This document shows positions 41,251-49,157 of a stretch of 64,000 nt of DNA, piece after piece. The notes below the pieces were generated by a model that was not told where the DNA came from, did not search any database, and worked only from the letters and a program-made list of their open reading frames with translations. The stretch's first letter is position 1, and every line of letters starts with the position of its first letter. Source of the stretch: Syntrophotalea acetylenica (GTDB lineage Bacteria; Desulfobacterota; Desulfuromonadia; Desulfuromonadales; Syntrophotaleaceae); assembly GCF_001888165.1 (NCBI RefSeq), contig NZ_CP015455.1, positions 682,001-746,000 on the forward strand, in the 5' to 3' direction. The position numbers were made by a program, and so were the translations under genes.

Positions 41251-42621
41251 ATGGTTGTGCTGTTGCAGTTGCAGAATTTTTCCTACGCTTATCCAGGCAC
41301 CGGCACAGCTGTTTTGCAGGACGTCAACCTGGAGATCGAAGCCGGGTGCTGTTATTGCCTGACCGGACCGACCGGGTCCGGTAAAACCACCGTGGCGCTG
41401 GCGCTGAAGGGACTGCTGGACAGTGTGGACTGTTCCGGGACGATCGACCGCTTCGGAACGCCCGACACTAGAGAGGTTCGCGTCGGACTGGTTCTGCAGA
41501 ATCCCGAAACCCAGCTTCTGGCAACGACCGTTGGTGCTGAAGTCGCTTTTGGTCTGGAGAATCTCTGCGTTGATCCGCAAGCTATGCCGGCGCGCGTGGA
41601 GGCCGCGCTTTCCCTGGTCGATCTGTGCAAGCCGCTCGATTATCCCGTCGCCATGCTGTCCATGGGGCAGAAATACCGTTTGCTGGTGGCCGCGTTGCTG
41701 GTCATGGAGCCGCAACTGCTGATACTCGATGAACCGGCTGCGCAACTCGATCCGCAGGGTCTGGCGGCTCTTTGCCGGGTCCTGTCCGATTTGAAGGCCC
41801 GCGGGGTTGCAGTCGTGTTGTGCGAGCACCGCCCCGGTCCGTTGCTCGAGGTGGTGGATCGTTTCTGGCAGATGGACGGCAACGGAAGGCTCTTCCCGGG
41901 GCGCTGGCAGGCGCCTGAAGCGCCGCCCGCGATTTCGGCTGGCCAGGCTGGGACGGATTTTGCCGATGCGCCGGCTCTTTTGCAGGTGCGGGATCTGTCT
42001 TTTTCGGGACATGGAACGGTACCGGTCTGGAAAGATGTCTGCTTTGATATCCACCGGGGACAGTGCGTGGTCGTCACCGGCATGAACGGCACGGGCAAGA
42101 CCACCTTGCTGCGGGTGCTGGCCGGTTTCCTCAAGCCAGGTCGTGGCAGCATACGCATCTTCGATGGCGAACCGGAACCCCGTTTGTTGCGCCGGCGACT
42201 TGGCTGCCTGTTCCAGAACCCCCAAAAACAGATTTTTGAAAATACCGTGCGCGAGGAGATTGCCTTTCCTCTCAAGCGGTTTGGCTGGCCGGCGGCGGAT
42301 CGGGCCGCCCGTATCGAGGAAACCCTGCGCTTGTGTGGCATCGAACATCTTATCGATGCTTCGCCGCATAAACTCAGTTATGGGCAGAAACACCTGGTCG
42401 CCATCGCTTCGGTTTTGGCGCCCGCTCCAGAGATGCTTTTTCTGGATGATCCCTTCGCCGGTCTCGACGGTGCCCGACAGCGGGATGTCATGGACGTTCT
42501 GGACAGCTGGAGCCGGGAACGCGGTGTTACCCTGGTGATCACCTCCCATGATCCGGAGCAGGTTCCGGGTCTGGCCGACGGGCACCTGCATATCGAGGGG
42601 GGACGCATTGGCTGGCGATAG
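41251..42621 (+). CDS. ECF transporter ATPase, two ATPase domains fused
   Basis: A 456-residue protein with two complete ABC ATPase domains, the fused form of EcfA-EcfA'. Domain 1 (about 1-215): Walker A GPTGSGKTT, signature LSMGQKYRLL, Walker B LLILDEPAAQLD. Domain 2 (about 245-455): Walker A GMNGTGKTT, signature LSYGQKHLVA, Walker B MLFLDDPFAGLD, where the catalytic Glu is replaced by Asp. So the second site may hydrolyse ATP weakly. The ATG at 41251 directly follows GAGG; a GTG at 41257 has better spacing and is an alternative. The EcfT gene starts within its last codons. Confidence 0.9.
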   Translation: MVVLLQLQNFSYAYPGTGTAVLQDVNLEIEAGCCYCLTGPTGSGKTTVALALKGLLDSVDCSGTIDRFGTPDTREVRVGLVLQNPETQLLATTVGAEVAFGLENLCVDPQAMPARVEAALSLVDLCKPLDYPVAMLSMGQKYRLLVAALLVMEPQLLILDEPAAQLDPQGLAALCRVLSDLKARGVAVVLCEHRPGPLLEVVDRFWQMDGNGRLFPGRWQAPEAPPAISAGQAGTDFADAPALLQVRDLSFSGHGTVPVWKDVCFDIHRGQCVVVTGMNGTGKTTLLRVLAGFLKPGRGSIRIFDGEPEPRLLRRRLGCLFQNPQKQIFENTVREEIAFPLKRFGWPAADRAARIEETLRLCGIEHLIDASPHKLSYGQKHLVAIASVLAPAPEMLFLDDPFAGLDGARQRDVMDVLDSWSRERGVTLVITSHDPEQVPGLADGHLHIEGGRIGWR

Positions 42622-43309
42622 TTTCTCCCGATTGCATACGGCCTTGGCCCAGGGCCATCGCCGTGATGATGGACCCGCTGAGCCTGGCAAGGGGATCTCG
42701 CTGCCGGTAGGGGTCAAGATGCTGCTGGCGTTGACCCTTTCCTGTGTAGCTTTCGTGGCGCGCAGCGGGGTTTTTCTCGGCGCTCTTACTGCCGCCAACG
42801 CCGTGGTGTTTTTACTGCTTCGCCCGCAGGGTGTGTCATGGTGGCGGCAGGGGCGCTATTTTGTCTTGCAGAGCTCTACCATCGTCATTTTGTATATTAT
42901 CCGCTTCGGATCCCTGGAGGGCATTTGGGACGGTCTATTGATCTCCTGGCAACTTTTTCTGGCCTTCTGGCCGACCATGATATTCGCCAAGACCACATCC
43001 CAGACCAAGATCGTCCGCGCCATGAACCGCGTCATGCCGGGGCATGTTTCCTTCGTGCTGGCTACCTGTCTCAAGTTCGCCCCGCATTTGCTGGAAGAGT
43101 TTCGGGATATCTACGAAGGGCAGGTGTTGCGCGGCGCCAGGATTTTGCCGCGAGACCTGCTGAAACCATGGAACTGGCCGGATCTGGTGCATTGTGTCGT
43201 GGTGCCGGCCGTTGTACAGGGGATGGCTTTGGCAGGGAATATCGCCCTGGCCGCCCGCGCCCGGGATTTCGGGCTTTACTCCCGGCGCACCTGCTGGCCC
43301 GGGGACTAG
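42608..43309 (+). CDS. ECF transporter transmembrane subunit (EcfT)
   Basis: A 233-residue membrane protein. Hydrophobic helices lie near 40-75, 85-125 and 200-215. The long cytosolic coupling helices carry RGARIL near 169 and the C-terminal AARARDFG, the Ala-Arg-Gly type motifs by which EcfT contacts the ATPases. The likely start is a TTG at 42608 with GGGGGGAC 5 bp before it, overlapping the ATPase gene by 14 bp; no good ATG exists nearby. It couples ATP hydrolysis to substrate uptake by the S component. Confidence 0.85.
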   Translation: MAGDSFSRLHTALAQGHRRDDGPAEPGKGISLPVGVKMLLALTLSCVAFVARSGVFLGALTAANAVVFLLLRPQGVSWWRQGRYFVLQSSTIVILYIIRFGSLEGIWDGLLISWQLFLAFWPTMIFAKTTSQTKIVRAMNRVMPGHVSFVLATCLKFAPHLLEEFRDIYEGQVLRGARILPRDLLKPWNWPDLVHCVVVPAVVQGMALAGNIALAARARDFGLYSRRTCWPGD

Positions 43310-43321
43310 GAGTCTTGTTGC

Positions 43322-43876
43322 ATGATGAAGCAACTTGCCGCGCGTTTGTCCAATAGCTTGCATCTGCCCCTCAAGGATGCGCTGTTCCTTGGTTTCTGTG
43401 CCGTATTCGCAGTACTGGTGCGTATGCTCCTGCGACTGCACCTGCATGTATCCGGGCATGCCATGATTACCAAGATTTTTTTCCTGATGCTGGGTCGCGG
43501 CAGCACTTCCTGTCGCTACGGGGCAAGTTTCACCGGGTTGCTGGCCGGAACCGCGGCCATGTTTCTCGGCTTCGCCAAGGTCGGTCCCTTCATTATCGTC
43601 AAGTATGTGCTGGCCGGGCTCGTGATCGATCTGGCCGCCCTGCTCCTGCCGGGACTGTTCGGCAGTTATCTGCTGTGCGCCCTGGTAGCGGCCGCCGCGG
43701 CATCCACCAAGTTTTTTACCGTGTATGCCATCAACAGGATGATCGGCATGGACCACGTGGTGAATCTGCAGCGTTCCCTCCTGGAAGCAGGGGGCGCCAT
43801 CATTTTTGGCGTGGCGGCCGGTTTGATGATTCCGATGGTCGTGCGGCGGCTCAGGGCCTACGGCGTCGTGCGTTAG
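43322..43876 (+). CDS. Membrane protein, probable ECF substrate-binding (S) component
   Basis: A 184-residue protein with about five hydrophobic helices (near 22-40, 60-78, 85-108, 112-130, 155-172). Its size, topology and position right behind EcfT (12-bp gap, AGGAG before the ATG) fit an S component. I do not recognise the substrate class. Polar or reactive residues inside the membrane region include HLHVSGHAMITK near 42-53 and SCRYGASF near 62-69, which could line a binding pocket for an anion or metal complex. Confidence 0.65.
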   Translation: MMKQLAARLSNSLHLPLKDALFLGFCAVFAVLVRMLLRLHLHVSGHAMITKIFFLMLGRGSTSCRYGASFTGLLAGTAAMFLGFAKVGPFIIVKYVLAGLVIDLAALLLPGLFGSYLLCALVAAAAASTKFFTVYAINRMIGMDHVVNLQRSLLEAGGAIIFGVAAGLMIPMVVRRLRAYGVVR

Positions 43877-43954
43877 TCCGTTGTGTGTTCCGTTGCCCGA
43901 ACGGCAACGTTTCAGAGAAGATATGGCGGCTGATAGCCGCGGGGAGTGTGAACC

Positions 43955-44701
43955 ATGAAAATTCTGGTATGTATCGATGATACCGATAACCTCGAATCGC
44001 GCGGTACCGGTGATCTGGCGACCGAACTTGCCGAAGAACTTCAGAACCGCCGATGGGGACAGAGTCTGTTCGTGACCCGGCACCAACTGCTGGTGCATCC
44101 CGATGTACCCTATACCTCGCACAACAGTTCCATGTGTTTCGAGGCGGATATCGCTCCGGAATATCTGCAGCCGCTCATCGACTACGCGAGCGACTACCTT
44201 GAGCGGGAAAGCGCGCCCGGATCCGATCCGGGATTGTGTGTCGCCGTTGTGGATCAGTTGCCGGACCAGGATGCGGTTGTGACGTTTGGCCGCAAAGCCA
44301 AGGAAGAAGTCCTGAACAAACAGATGGCCTATGAACTGGCGGGTCAGTTGGGCGTGCATCTCTCCGAACATGGCGGCACCGGACAGGGAGTGGTCGGAGC
44401 TCTTGCCGGCATCGGCCTGCGGCTCGGTGGCAACGACGGGCGACTGAAGGGGTGGCTGGATATTCGCACCCGTGAAGGATGGGCGACGGTAGGCGAGATT
44501 CTCAGTCAGGTCCCGCTACAGGGTGTTCGCACCATGGACGGGGCGATTCTGGGGCCGGAGCAAATGGTCGCGGTCGATGACAAACCCAAGGCTGTGCTGA
44601 TTGACGGTGGTACCTATCTGATGGTTTCGCCCGAACGGGAGACCTGCGCCGAAGGGGTTCGGTGGCGCACCACGCCGCGGCATCAATTGAAAAAATTCTG
44701 A
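43955..44701 (+). CDS. TiaS N-terminal-like protein (IDDTD motif) in the uptake operon
   Basis: A 248-residue soluble protein beginning MKILVCIDDTDNLESRGTGDLA. The IDDTD motif at 7-11 and the whole N-terminal part recall the kinase-like domain of archaeal TiaS (tRNA-Ile2 agmatinylcytidine synthetase), but the OB and zinc-ribbon domains needed for tRNA work are absent. Other features are HNSSMCFEAD near 59-68 and GGTGQGVVGALAGIGLRLGG near 144-163. It may be an ATP-dependent ligand-handling protein. It is preceded by hairpins in a 78-bp gap and followed by a small Cys-rich gene, all in one operon. Confidence 0.65.
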   Translation: MKILVCIDDTDNLESRGTGDLATELAEELQNRRWGQSLFVTRHQLLVHPDVPYTSHNSSMCFEADIAPEYLQPLIDYASDYLERESAPGSDPGLCVAVVDQLPDQDAVVTFGRKAKEEVLNKQMAYELAGQLGVHLSEHGGTGQGVVGALAGIGLRLGGNDGRLKGWLDIRTREGWATVGEILSQVPLQGVRTMDGAILGPEQMVAVDDKPKAVLIDGGTYLMVSPERETCAEGVRWRTTPRHQLKKF

Positions 44702-44725
44702 AAATTTCTCAGGGCAGGAGGCAGC

Positions 44726-44932
44726 ATGTGGTTGATCAACACGCAGGGTGAACGGGAATTCCGGCATGGCCATGAGGCCTACGGGCTGGCTGCCGCCACA
44801 GCGCGGGCCTGCGTCCGCTTTTGTGCCGATGTCGAGGACGAGTGGACGGCCGACGAGGAACGCTCCTGTTATAACTGCCGATTGCGGCGCTGGACGCGGG
44901 CATCCTTTTTGTGTCTTGCGCCCGCTTCCTGA
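44726..44932 (+). CDS. Small Cys-rich protein, unknown
   Basis: A 68-residue protein with GGAGG 5 bp before the ATG. Five cysteines: C29 and C33 (ACVRFC), C48 and C51 (SCYNC), and C63. The CxxC pair followed by an Arg/Trp run and a later Cys suggests a small zinc or iron-sulfur site. It lies 24 bp after the TiaS-like gene and 27 bp before the DxDxDG protein, inside the operon. I do not recognise the family. Confidence 0.65.
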   Translation: MWLINTQGEREFRHGHEAYGLAAATARACVRFCADVEDEWTADEERSCYNCRLRRWTRASFLCLAPAS

Positions 44933-44959
44933 CCGTGTCGTCAGACGCATGGGGGGGAA

Positions 44960-45775
44960 ATGAACAAAATTTTTGTGATGCTTGTCCTGTGCCTGGTTTT
45001 TGGCGGCGGCCTGGCGCGGGCCGAAGAGTGGACGCGCGAGAGCCCGGGGCAGAAGGCCTATTACGACGCCGCCGGTAACCTGAAGCGGGTGCTGCTGGAT
45101 GCCGATCGTGACGGCAGGTTCGAGGCCGAAGAGCAGTATGCCGGACGGCGCCTGTCCCGCCGTGAGGACCGCGATGGCGACGGCATTCATGAACGCCGCT
45201 ATGACTGGCAGAAGGATGGTTCCGCCCGTCTTGTGGAGGATCGGGGCAAGGGGCCGATCCAGACCACCTGGTTTGATCCGAAAGGCGTCATTGTCAAGGT
45301 TGCCAGGGACAAGGATCGCGACGGCAAGCCCGAAATCACCTGGCGCTATGAAAAGGGCGTGTTGCGGCAGGTTGAAAAAAATCGCGGGACCTGGTTTTAC
45401 CAGAACGGGAAACTGGCACGGGCCGAACTCGATACCGACAAAGACGGCCGTACCGATCGCCGGGAGTATTACCGTCAGGGACGCCTGGAGCGATCCGAGG
45501 ATCTGGGGCGTTCCGGGAAGGTGCACCGTAAATGGTTTTTCGATGAGGCCGGCAAGCCGCTTCGGCAGCAAGAGGACAGTGACGGAGACGGCCGCATGGA
45601 AAGGCTGCGTGTTTATCGCAAGGATGGCTCCGTAATCCAGACGGTGGATGCGGATCTTAATGGAAAGCCTGAAATTCGTGAGCGTTACGCGCCCGACGGG
45701 CGGATGGTCAGCCGTGAAGAAGATCTGGACGGTGACGGCGAGTTCGATCTGCGCAGCGGGCGCCTCAAGGAGTGA
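44960..45775 (+). CDS. Secreted protein with seven DxDxDG calcium-loop-like repeats
   Basis: A 271-residue protein with a signal peptide (cleavage after GGGLARA, about residue 21). The mature part is built of repeats of about 35 residues pairing a YDxxGxL-type strand with an acidic loop: DADRDG, DRDGDG, DKDRDG, DTDKDG, DSDGDG, DADLNG and DLDGDG. Such loops bind calcium in EF-hand-like and dockerin proteins. Likely periplasmic, perhaps a spacer or ligand-binding partner of the receptor/TonB system. It is followed by exbB with a 5-bp gap. Confidence 0.72.
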   Translation: MNKIFVMLVLCLVFGGGLARAEEWTRESPGQKAYYDAAGNLKRVLLDADRDGRFEAEEQYAGRRLSRREDRDGDGIHERRYDWQKDGSARLVEDRGKGPIQTTWFDPKGVIVKVARDKDRDGKPEITWRYEKGVLRQVEKNRGTWFYQNGKLARAELDTDKDGRTDRREYYRQGRLERSEDLGRSGKVHRKWFFDEAGKPLRQQEDSDGDGRMERLRVYRKDGSVIQTVDADLNGKPEIRERYAPDGRMVSREEDLDGDGEFDLRSGRLKE

Positions 45776-45780
45776 ATGTC

Positions 45781-46485
45781 ATGCAGAACTGGTTGGCTTT
45801 TCTGGAAAAAGCGGGTCCGATCGGACTCATGATCATCTTCTGTTCGGTGATCGCCCTGTTCATTATTGTCGAGAGGGCGCTGGCTTTCCGCTCGTTGCGC
45901 CTGCGGGACGGCCGCCTGTATCATCGACTGCGCAAGCGGGCCCAGGAAGGCAGTTTTGACGAGGCCGCGGCGTTGGCCAGACAGGAACGTCATCCCTGGG
46001 CAGTGGCCATGGTCGAGGTTCTTGCGCGACTGGCAGGCAAGGGCGGCGCTTCGACCCGTACCGAACTTGAGAAAACCTTCAGCCATGTGGCGGCGCGGGA
46101 AGTGCGCGGCATGGAGCGTTTTCTGCCGACCCTGTTTCTCATCGCCAGCATTTCACCCTTGCTTGGCCTGCTCGGAACCGTAACCGGCATGATCAAGGCC
46201 TTCAAGGCCATTGAAAACCTTGGCGGAAAGGTCGATGCATCGGTTCTGGCCGGCGGGATATGGGAGGCCATGCTGACCACCGCCCTGGGGTTGGGAGTCG
46301 CTATCCCTGCCATGGTCGCGCACAACTATCTGCAGGGCCGGGTGCATGCGACAGTGGCCGATATGAAGGAGGAGACGGGCATTTTCCTCGACGCTCTTGA
46401 AGATGCCGGCATTCTCGCCGCCGGGGAGAATAAGAACACCGTCCGGGTGCAATCCATCAACGGTAGCGGCAGGGAGGTCGGGTAA
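45781..46485 (+). CDS. exbB: ExbB/TolQ/MotA-family proton channel protein
   Basis: A 234-residue inner-membrane protein with three hydrophobic segments (near 15-35, 120-145 and 165-190). The hallmark LFLIASISPLLGLLGTVTGMIKAF lies near 121-144. AAGGAG stands 8 bp before the ATG; a GTG three codons earlier overlaps the preceding stop. With ExbD it turns proton flow into movement of TonB. Its stop overlaps the exbD start (TAATG). Confidence 0.92.
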   Translation: MQNWLAFLEKAGPIGLMIIFCSVIALFIIVERALAFRSLRLRDGRLYHRLRKRAQEGSFDEAAALARQERHPWAVAMVEVLARLAGKGGASTRTELEKTFSHVAAREVRGMERFLPTLFLIASISPLLGLLGTVTGMIKAFKAIENLGGKVDASVLAGGIWEAMLTTALGLGVAIPAMVAHNYLQGRVHATVADMKEETGIFLDALEDAGILAAGENKNTVRVQSINGSGREVG

Positions 46486-46886
46486 TGGAGATCCCGGTGC
46501 GCTCTCAGACGACAGGGCTGAACCTGACCCCACTGATCGACATCGTCTTTTTGCTGCTGGTTTTTTTTCTTCTGACCACCCACTTTATCGAGGAAGACGG
46601 TATCGGAGTCCGACTGCCTTCCGCGGCCAGTACCACGGTTCGCGAAAAGGATGAGGTGGCCGTGGCCATTACCCGTGACGGCCGCTATTTCATCGCCGGG
46701 CAACAACTGCCGCTGGCCAGGGTCGAGGAGACCTTGCGGGGGAGGCTCAAACCGGACACCATCGTCGTTATCCGCGGTGACCGTGATGTGCCGCTGCAGA
46801 CCGCTGTCTCGGTAATGGAGCGGGTTAAAAAGGCGGGCGCCAACCGTATCGTGGTGGCTACCCTCGAAGAGGCGGGGGCATCGTGA
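46485..46886 (+). CDS. exbD: ExbD/TolR-family protein
   Basis: A 133-residue protein with one N-terminal membrane helix, LTPLIDIVFLLLVFFLLTTHF at about 14-34. D19 is the conserved proton-carrying Asp. The rest is a periplasmic domain ending near a TonB gene that overlaps it (GTGA). Order exbB-exbD-tonB with overlaps shows one translation unit. Confidence 0.92.
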   Translation: MEIPVRSQTTGLNLTPLIDIVFLLLVFFLLTTHFIEEDGIGVRLPSAASTTVREKDEVAVAITRDGRYFIAGQQLPLARVEETLRGRLKPDTIVVIRGDRDVPLQTAVSVMERVKKAGANRIVVATLEEAGAS

Positions 46887-47653
46887 AATTCAGTCGCACA
46901 TGGGTGGCCATGATGGTCTCCGTCGGGGTGCATGTTGGCATGGTCCTGGCTCTTGCCATCGGCATGATCACCCCTGTGCGGCGGGTCAATCGTATCGAGG
47001 TTGACCTCGAGGGAGTCGCGATGCCGATCATGCCTCCGGACGTTGCCGCCCCTTTGCCTGCTGCCGGGCCGGAAATGCCCAGTCTCGCATCTATACCGAC
47101 CCCCGCTGCGGCTCCGCGCAAATTACCCAGGCCGGCTCCTGTCGTGGCCATGCCTGCTCAGGCGCCGGCTCCATCCCTTCCGGTAGCCGATGGCGATTTT
47201 CCACCAGCGGAAGTCGGCGCTTTGCCCGGCCCCCCCAGCGTCGCAATGACGACCGGAGTTGGCGGGGGCGGTGATGGCGGAGCTGGTTCGGCCTCCGGTT
47301 CCGGAGGTGGCGGTGCCGGTTTGGCCGGAGGCGGTCGGGGACGCAGGGGGGGCGGCTCCGGCTCGGCTCTGGCCGGATATCTGCAGGCCATCAGGGCCAG
47401 GGTCGACGCGGCAAAACGTTATCCGCAGATGGCGCAGCAGCGACGCCAGGAAGGCACCGCGGTTGTCTCCTTCCGGCTGACTCCTTCAGGAGAACTGGTC
47501 GCCGAACCGGTAGTCAGCCGAAGTTCGGGCTACCGGCAGTTGGACGATGCTGCGGTTCGTGCCGTTTCACGGGGCGCTCCCTATCCCCGATTCCCTCTCG
47601 ATCCGAGTGAAATGAGGGCGATTGAAATACCGGTGAAGTTTTATCTCCGGTAA
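46883..47653 (+). CDS. tonB: TonB-family energy transducer
   Basis: A 256-residue protein starting at GTG. One N-terminal helix (about 7-27) is followed by a Pro/Ala-rich span, then a Gly-rich hinge (about 125-162), and a C-terminal TonB domain (about 175-256): GTAVVSFRLTPSGELVAEPVVSRSSGY with DDAAVRAV and a YPRFP end. It links ExbBD to outer-membrane receptors such as the one at the head of this region. Confidence 0.9.
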   Translation: MKFSRTWVAMMVSVGVHVGMVLALAIGMITPVRRVNRIEVDLEGVAMPIMPPDVAAPLPAAGPEMPSLASIPTPAAAPRKLPRPAPVVAMPAQAPAPSLPVADGDFPPAEVGALPGPPSVAMTTGVGGGGDGGAGSASGSGGGGAGLAGGGRGRRGGGSGSALAGYLQAIRARVDAAKRYPQMAQQRRQEGTAVVSFRLTPSGELVAEPVVSRSSGYRQLDDAAVRAVSRGAPYPRFPLDPSEMRAIEIPVKFYLR

Positions 47654-47654
47654 T

Positions 47655-47680
47655 CGGCACCAGGGTTTGGCCTGGTGCCG
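47655..47680 (+). terminator. Hairpin after tonB
   Basis: CGGCACCAGG and CCTGGTGCCG, a perfect 10-bp stem around GTTTGG, 2 bp after the tonB stop. No T run follows closely; it probably ends or punctuates the operon. Confidence 0.55.
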
Positions 47681-47892
47681 GGCGGGTTGCATCGGGTTTT
47701 GCCGTTGCGATCGTGGCTGGAATCCCTCTGCGTGATGGCTCCGGGCAACGAATAAATTCTGCTACAGTCGTTTGCGATCGCAACCGGGACGCAAGCGACT
47801 TTTTTTCTCTTTTCGAGGCAATCCGGCCATTTTTCCCGTATGCTTGCAGCATACCGAAGGCATCCGCCAGAGGTCCAGGCAAGGGGAGGGGC

Positions 47893-49137
47893 ATGGCGAA
47901 CGAAGCAGACGCTTTTTTGCAGGGAAGGTTTTCTGTCGGACAGTTAGCGGTTGAAGACCTGCCCGACGGCCACTGGGACGTGATTGTTGTCGGAGGCGGT
48001 CCCGGCGGTAGCGTCGCCGCCATGGAACTCGCCTCCCTTGGGCATCGGGTTTTGCTTTGCGACCGGCAGTGGTTTCCCCGGGAAAAGGTCTGCGGAGACG
48101 GCTTGACACCGGCAGCGATGCGTCTTTTGCGGCGTTTCGGGATGTGCGAGGAGGTTGAAGCCGTCGGACATCGCTGCGCCAGCCTGAGTATTTTCAGCCC
48201 GTCCCGGGTGCGCATCGATATGCCTGCAGACTACCTCACGGTGCGGCGTGAAATCTATGATGCCTTGCTCGTGCGCAGAGCGGCGGCCGCAGGGGTGACT
48301 TTTGTGCGCGGTACCGTGCGGTTGTTGGGACACAGGCCCGACGGTGCCGCCGAGGTCGTGTTTCGAGAGGGGGGGCGGCGTCATGCCGCCGCTTGTTGTC
48401 TGCTGGCCACCGGCACCCGGCTGGATTTGGCGCGGCAGGCCGGGTTGGGGACGGCCGCGGCATTGACCGGCGCGGCTCTGCGCTGCTATGTGCGTTCGTC
48501 GCTGCCCCTCGATCAACTGGTGATTGCTTGCGAAGCAGCGGTTCTGCCGGGTTATGCCTGGATTTTCCCCGTGGGGCAGGGACTGTTCAATGTTGGTTGC
48601 GGCCTGTTCATGCAGGGGAGGCGCAACAAGCGCATTAATCTCAAAAGGGTATTCGCATCCTTTTTGCGGGATTTCCCTCTGACCCGGCGCCTGCTTGCGC
48701 AAGGGCAGGTTGAAACTCCATGGCAGGGGGCGCTTCTGCGCAGCGGCTGGAGACAAGTCCTGCCGATGGCCCGGGGGCCTTATCTTGGCATTGGGGAAAT
48801 GGTCGGTACGACATCACCTTATACGGGAGAAGGCATCGGCAAGGCAATGCAGAGCGGAATCCTCGCCGCGAGGCTGGCGCATCGCTGCCTGCTCAGAGGG
48901 GACGTCACCTGTTTGCAGCGTATGCCCGTTTATTTGGGCCAGCTTGCCGGTTTGCGCTACGGGGATTTTAACCGCACCCGCAGGTGGTTTCTTTCTCCTG
49001 CCCTGGTTGATTTTGTTGCCGGCCGTATCCACAACAGCCCTTATCTCTACAACGCATTGCAGGGCATTTTGCAAGAAAAAGTCGACCCCGCGCAGGTTTT
49101 TTCCTGGCGCGGGGTATGGCGATCATTCAGATTCTGA
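47893..49137 (+). CDS. FAD-dependent oxidoreductase, geranylgeranyl-reductase family
   Basis: A 414-residue flavoprotein. The dinucleotide-binding VIVVGGGPGGSVAAMELASL lies near 31-50, followed by CGDGLTPAAMRLL near 76, a substrate-domain strand, and a second FAD motif near 300 (EMVGTTSPYTGEGIGKAMQSG). Proteins of this family reduce isoprenoid chains or desaturate diverse substrates; the substrate is unknown. GGGGAGGGG stands before the ATG; the in-frame extension up to 47713 is not family-like. It is separated from tonB by 239 bp and seems monocistronic. Confidence 0.85.
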   Translation: MANEADAFLQGRFSVGQLAVEDLPDGHWDVIVVGGGPGGSVAAMELASLGHRVLLCDRQWFPREKVCGDGLTPAAMRLLRRFGMCEEVEAVGHRCASLSIFSPSRVRIDMPADYLTVRREIYDALLVRRAAAAGVTFVRGTVRLLGHRPDGAAEVVFREGGRRHAAACCLLATGTRLDLARQAGLGTAAALTGAALRCYVRSSLPLDQLVIACEAAVLPGYAWIFPVGQGLFNVGCGLFMQGRRNKRINLKRVFASFLRDFPLTRRLLAQGQVETPWQGALLRSGWRQVLPMARGPYLGIGEMVGTTSPYTGEGIGKAMQSGILAARLAHRCLLRGDVTCLQRMPVYLGQLAGLRYGDFNRTRRWFLSPALVDFVAGRIHNSPYLYNALQGILQEKVDPAQVFSWRGVWRSFRF

Positions 49138-49157
49138 GCCGACGGCCCCTGGTGTTT

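Noticed and set aside
41242-42798. 518-codon frame on the - strand
   Set aside because: Antisense to the double ECF ATPase, which has all ABC motifs.
42935-44371. 478-codon frame on the - strand
   Set aside because: Covers EcfT, the S component and the TiaS-like gene on the other strand; Gln/His-rich shadow.
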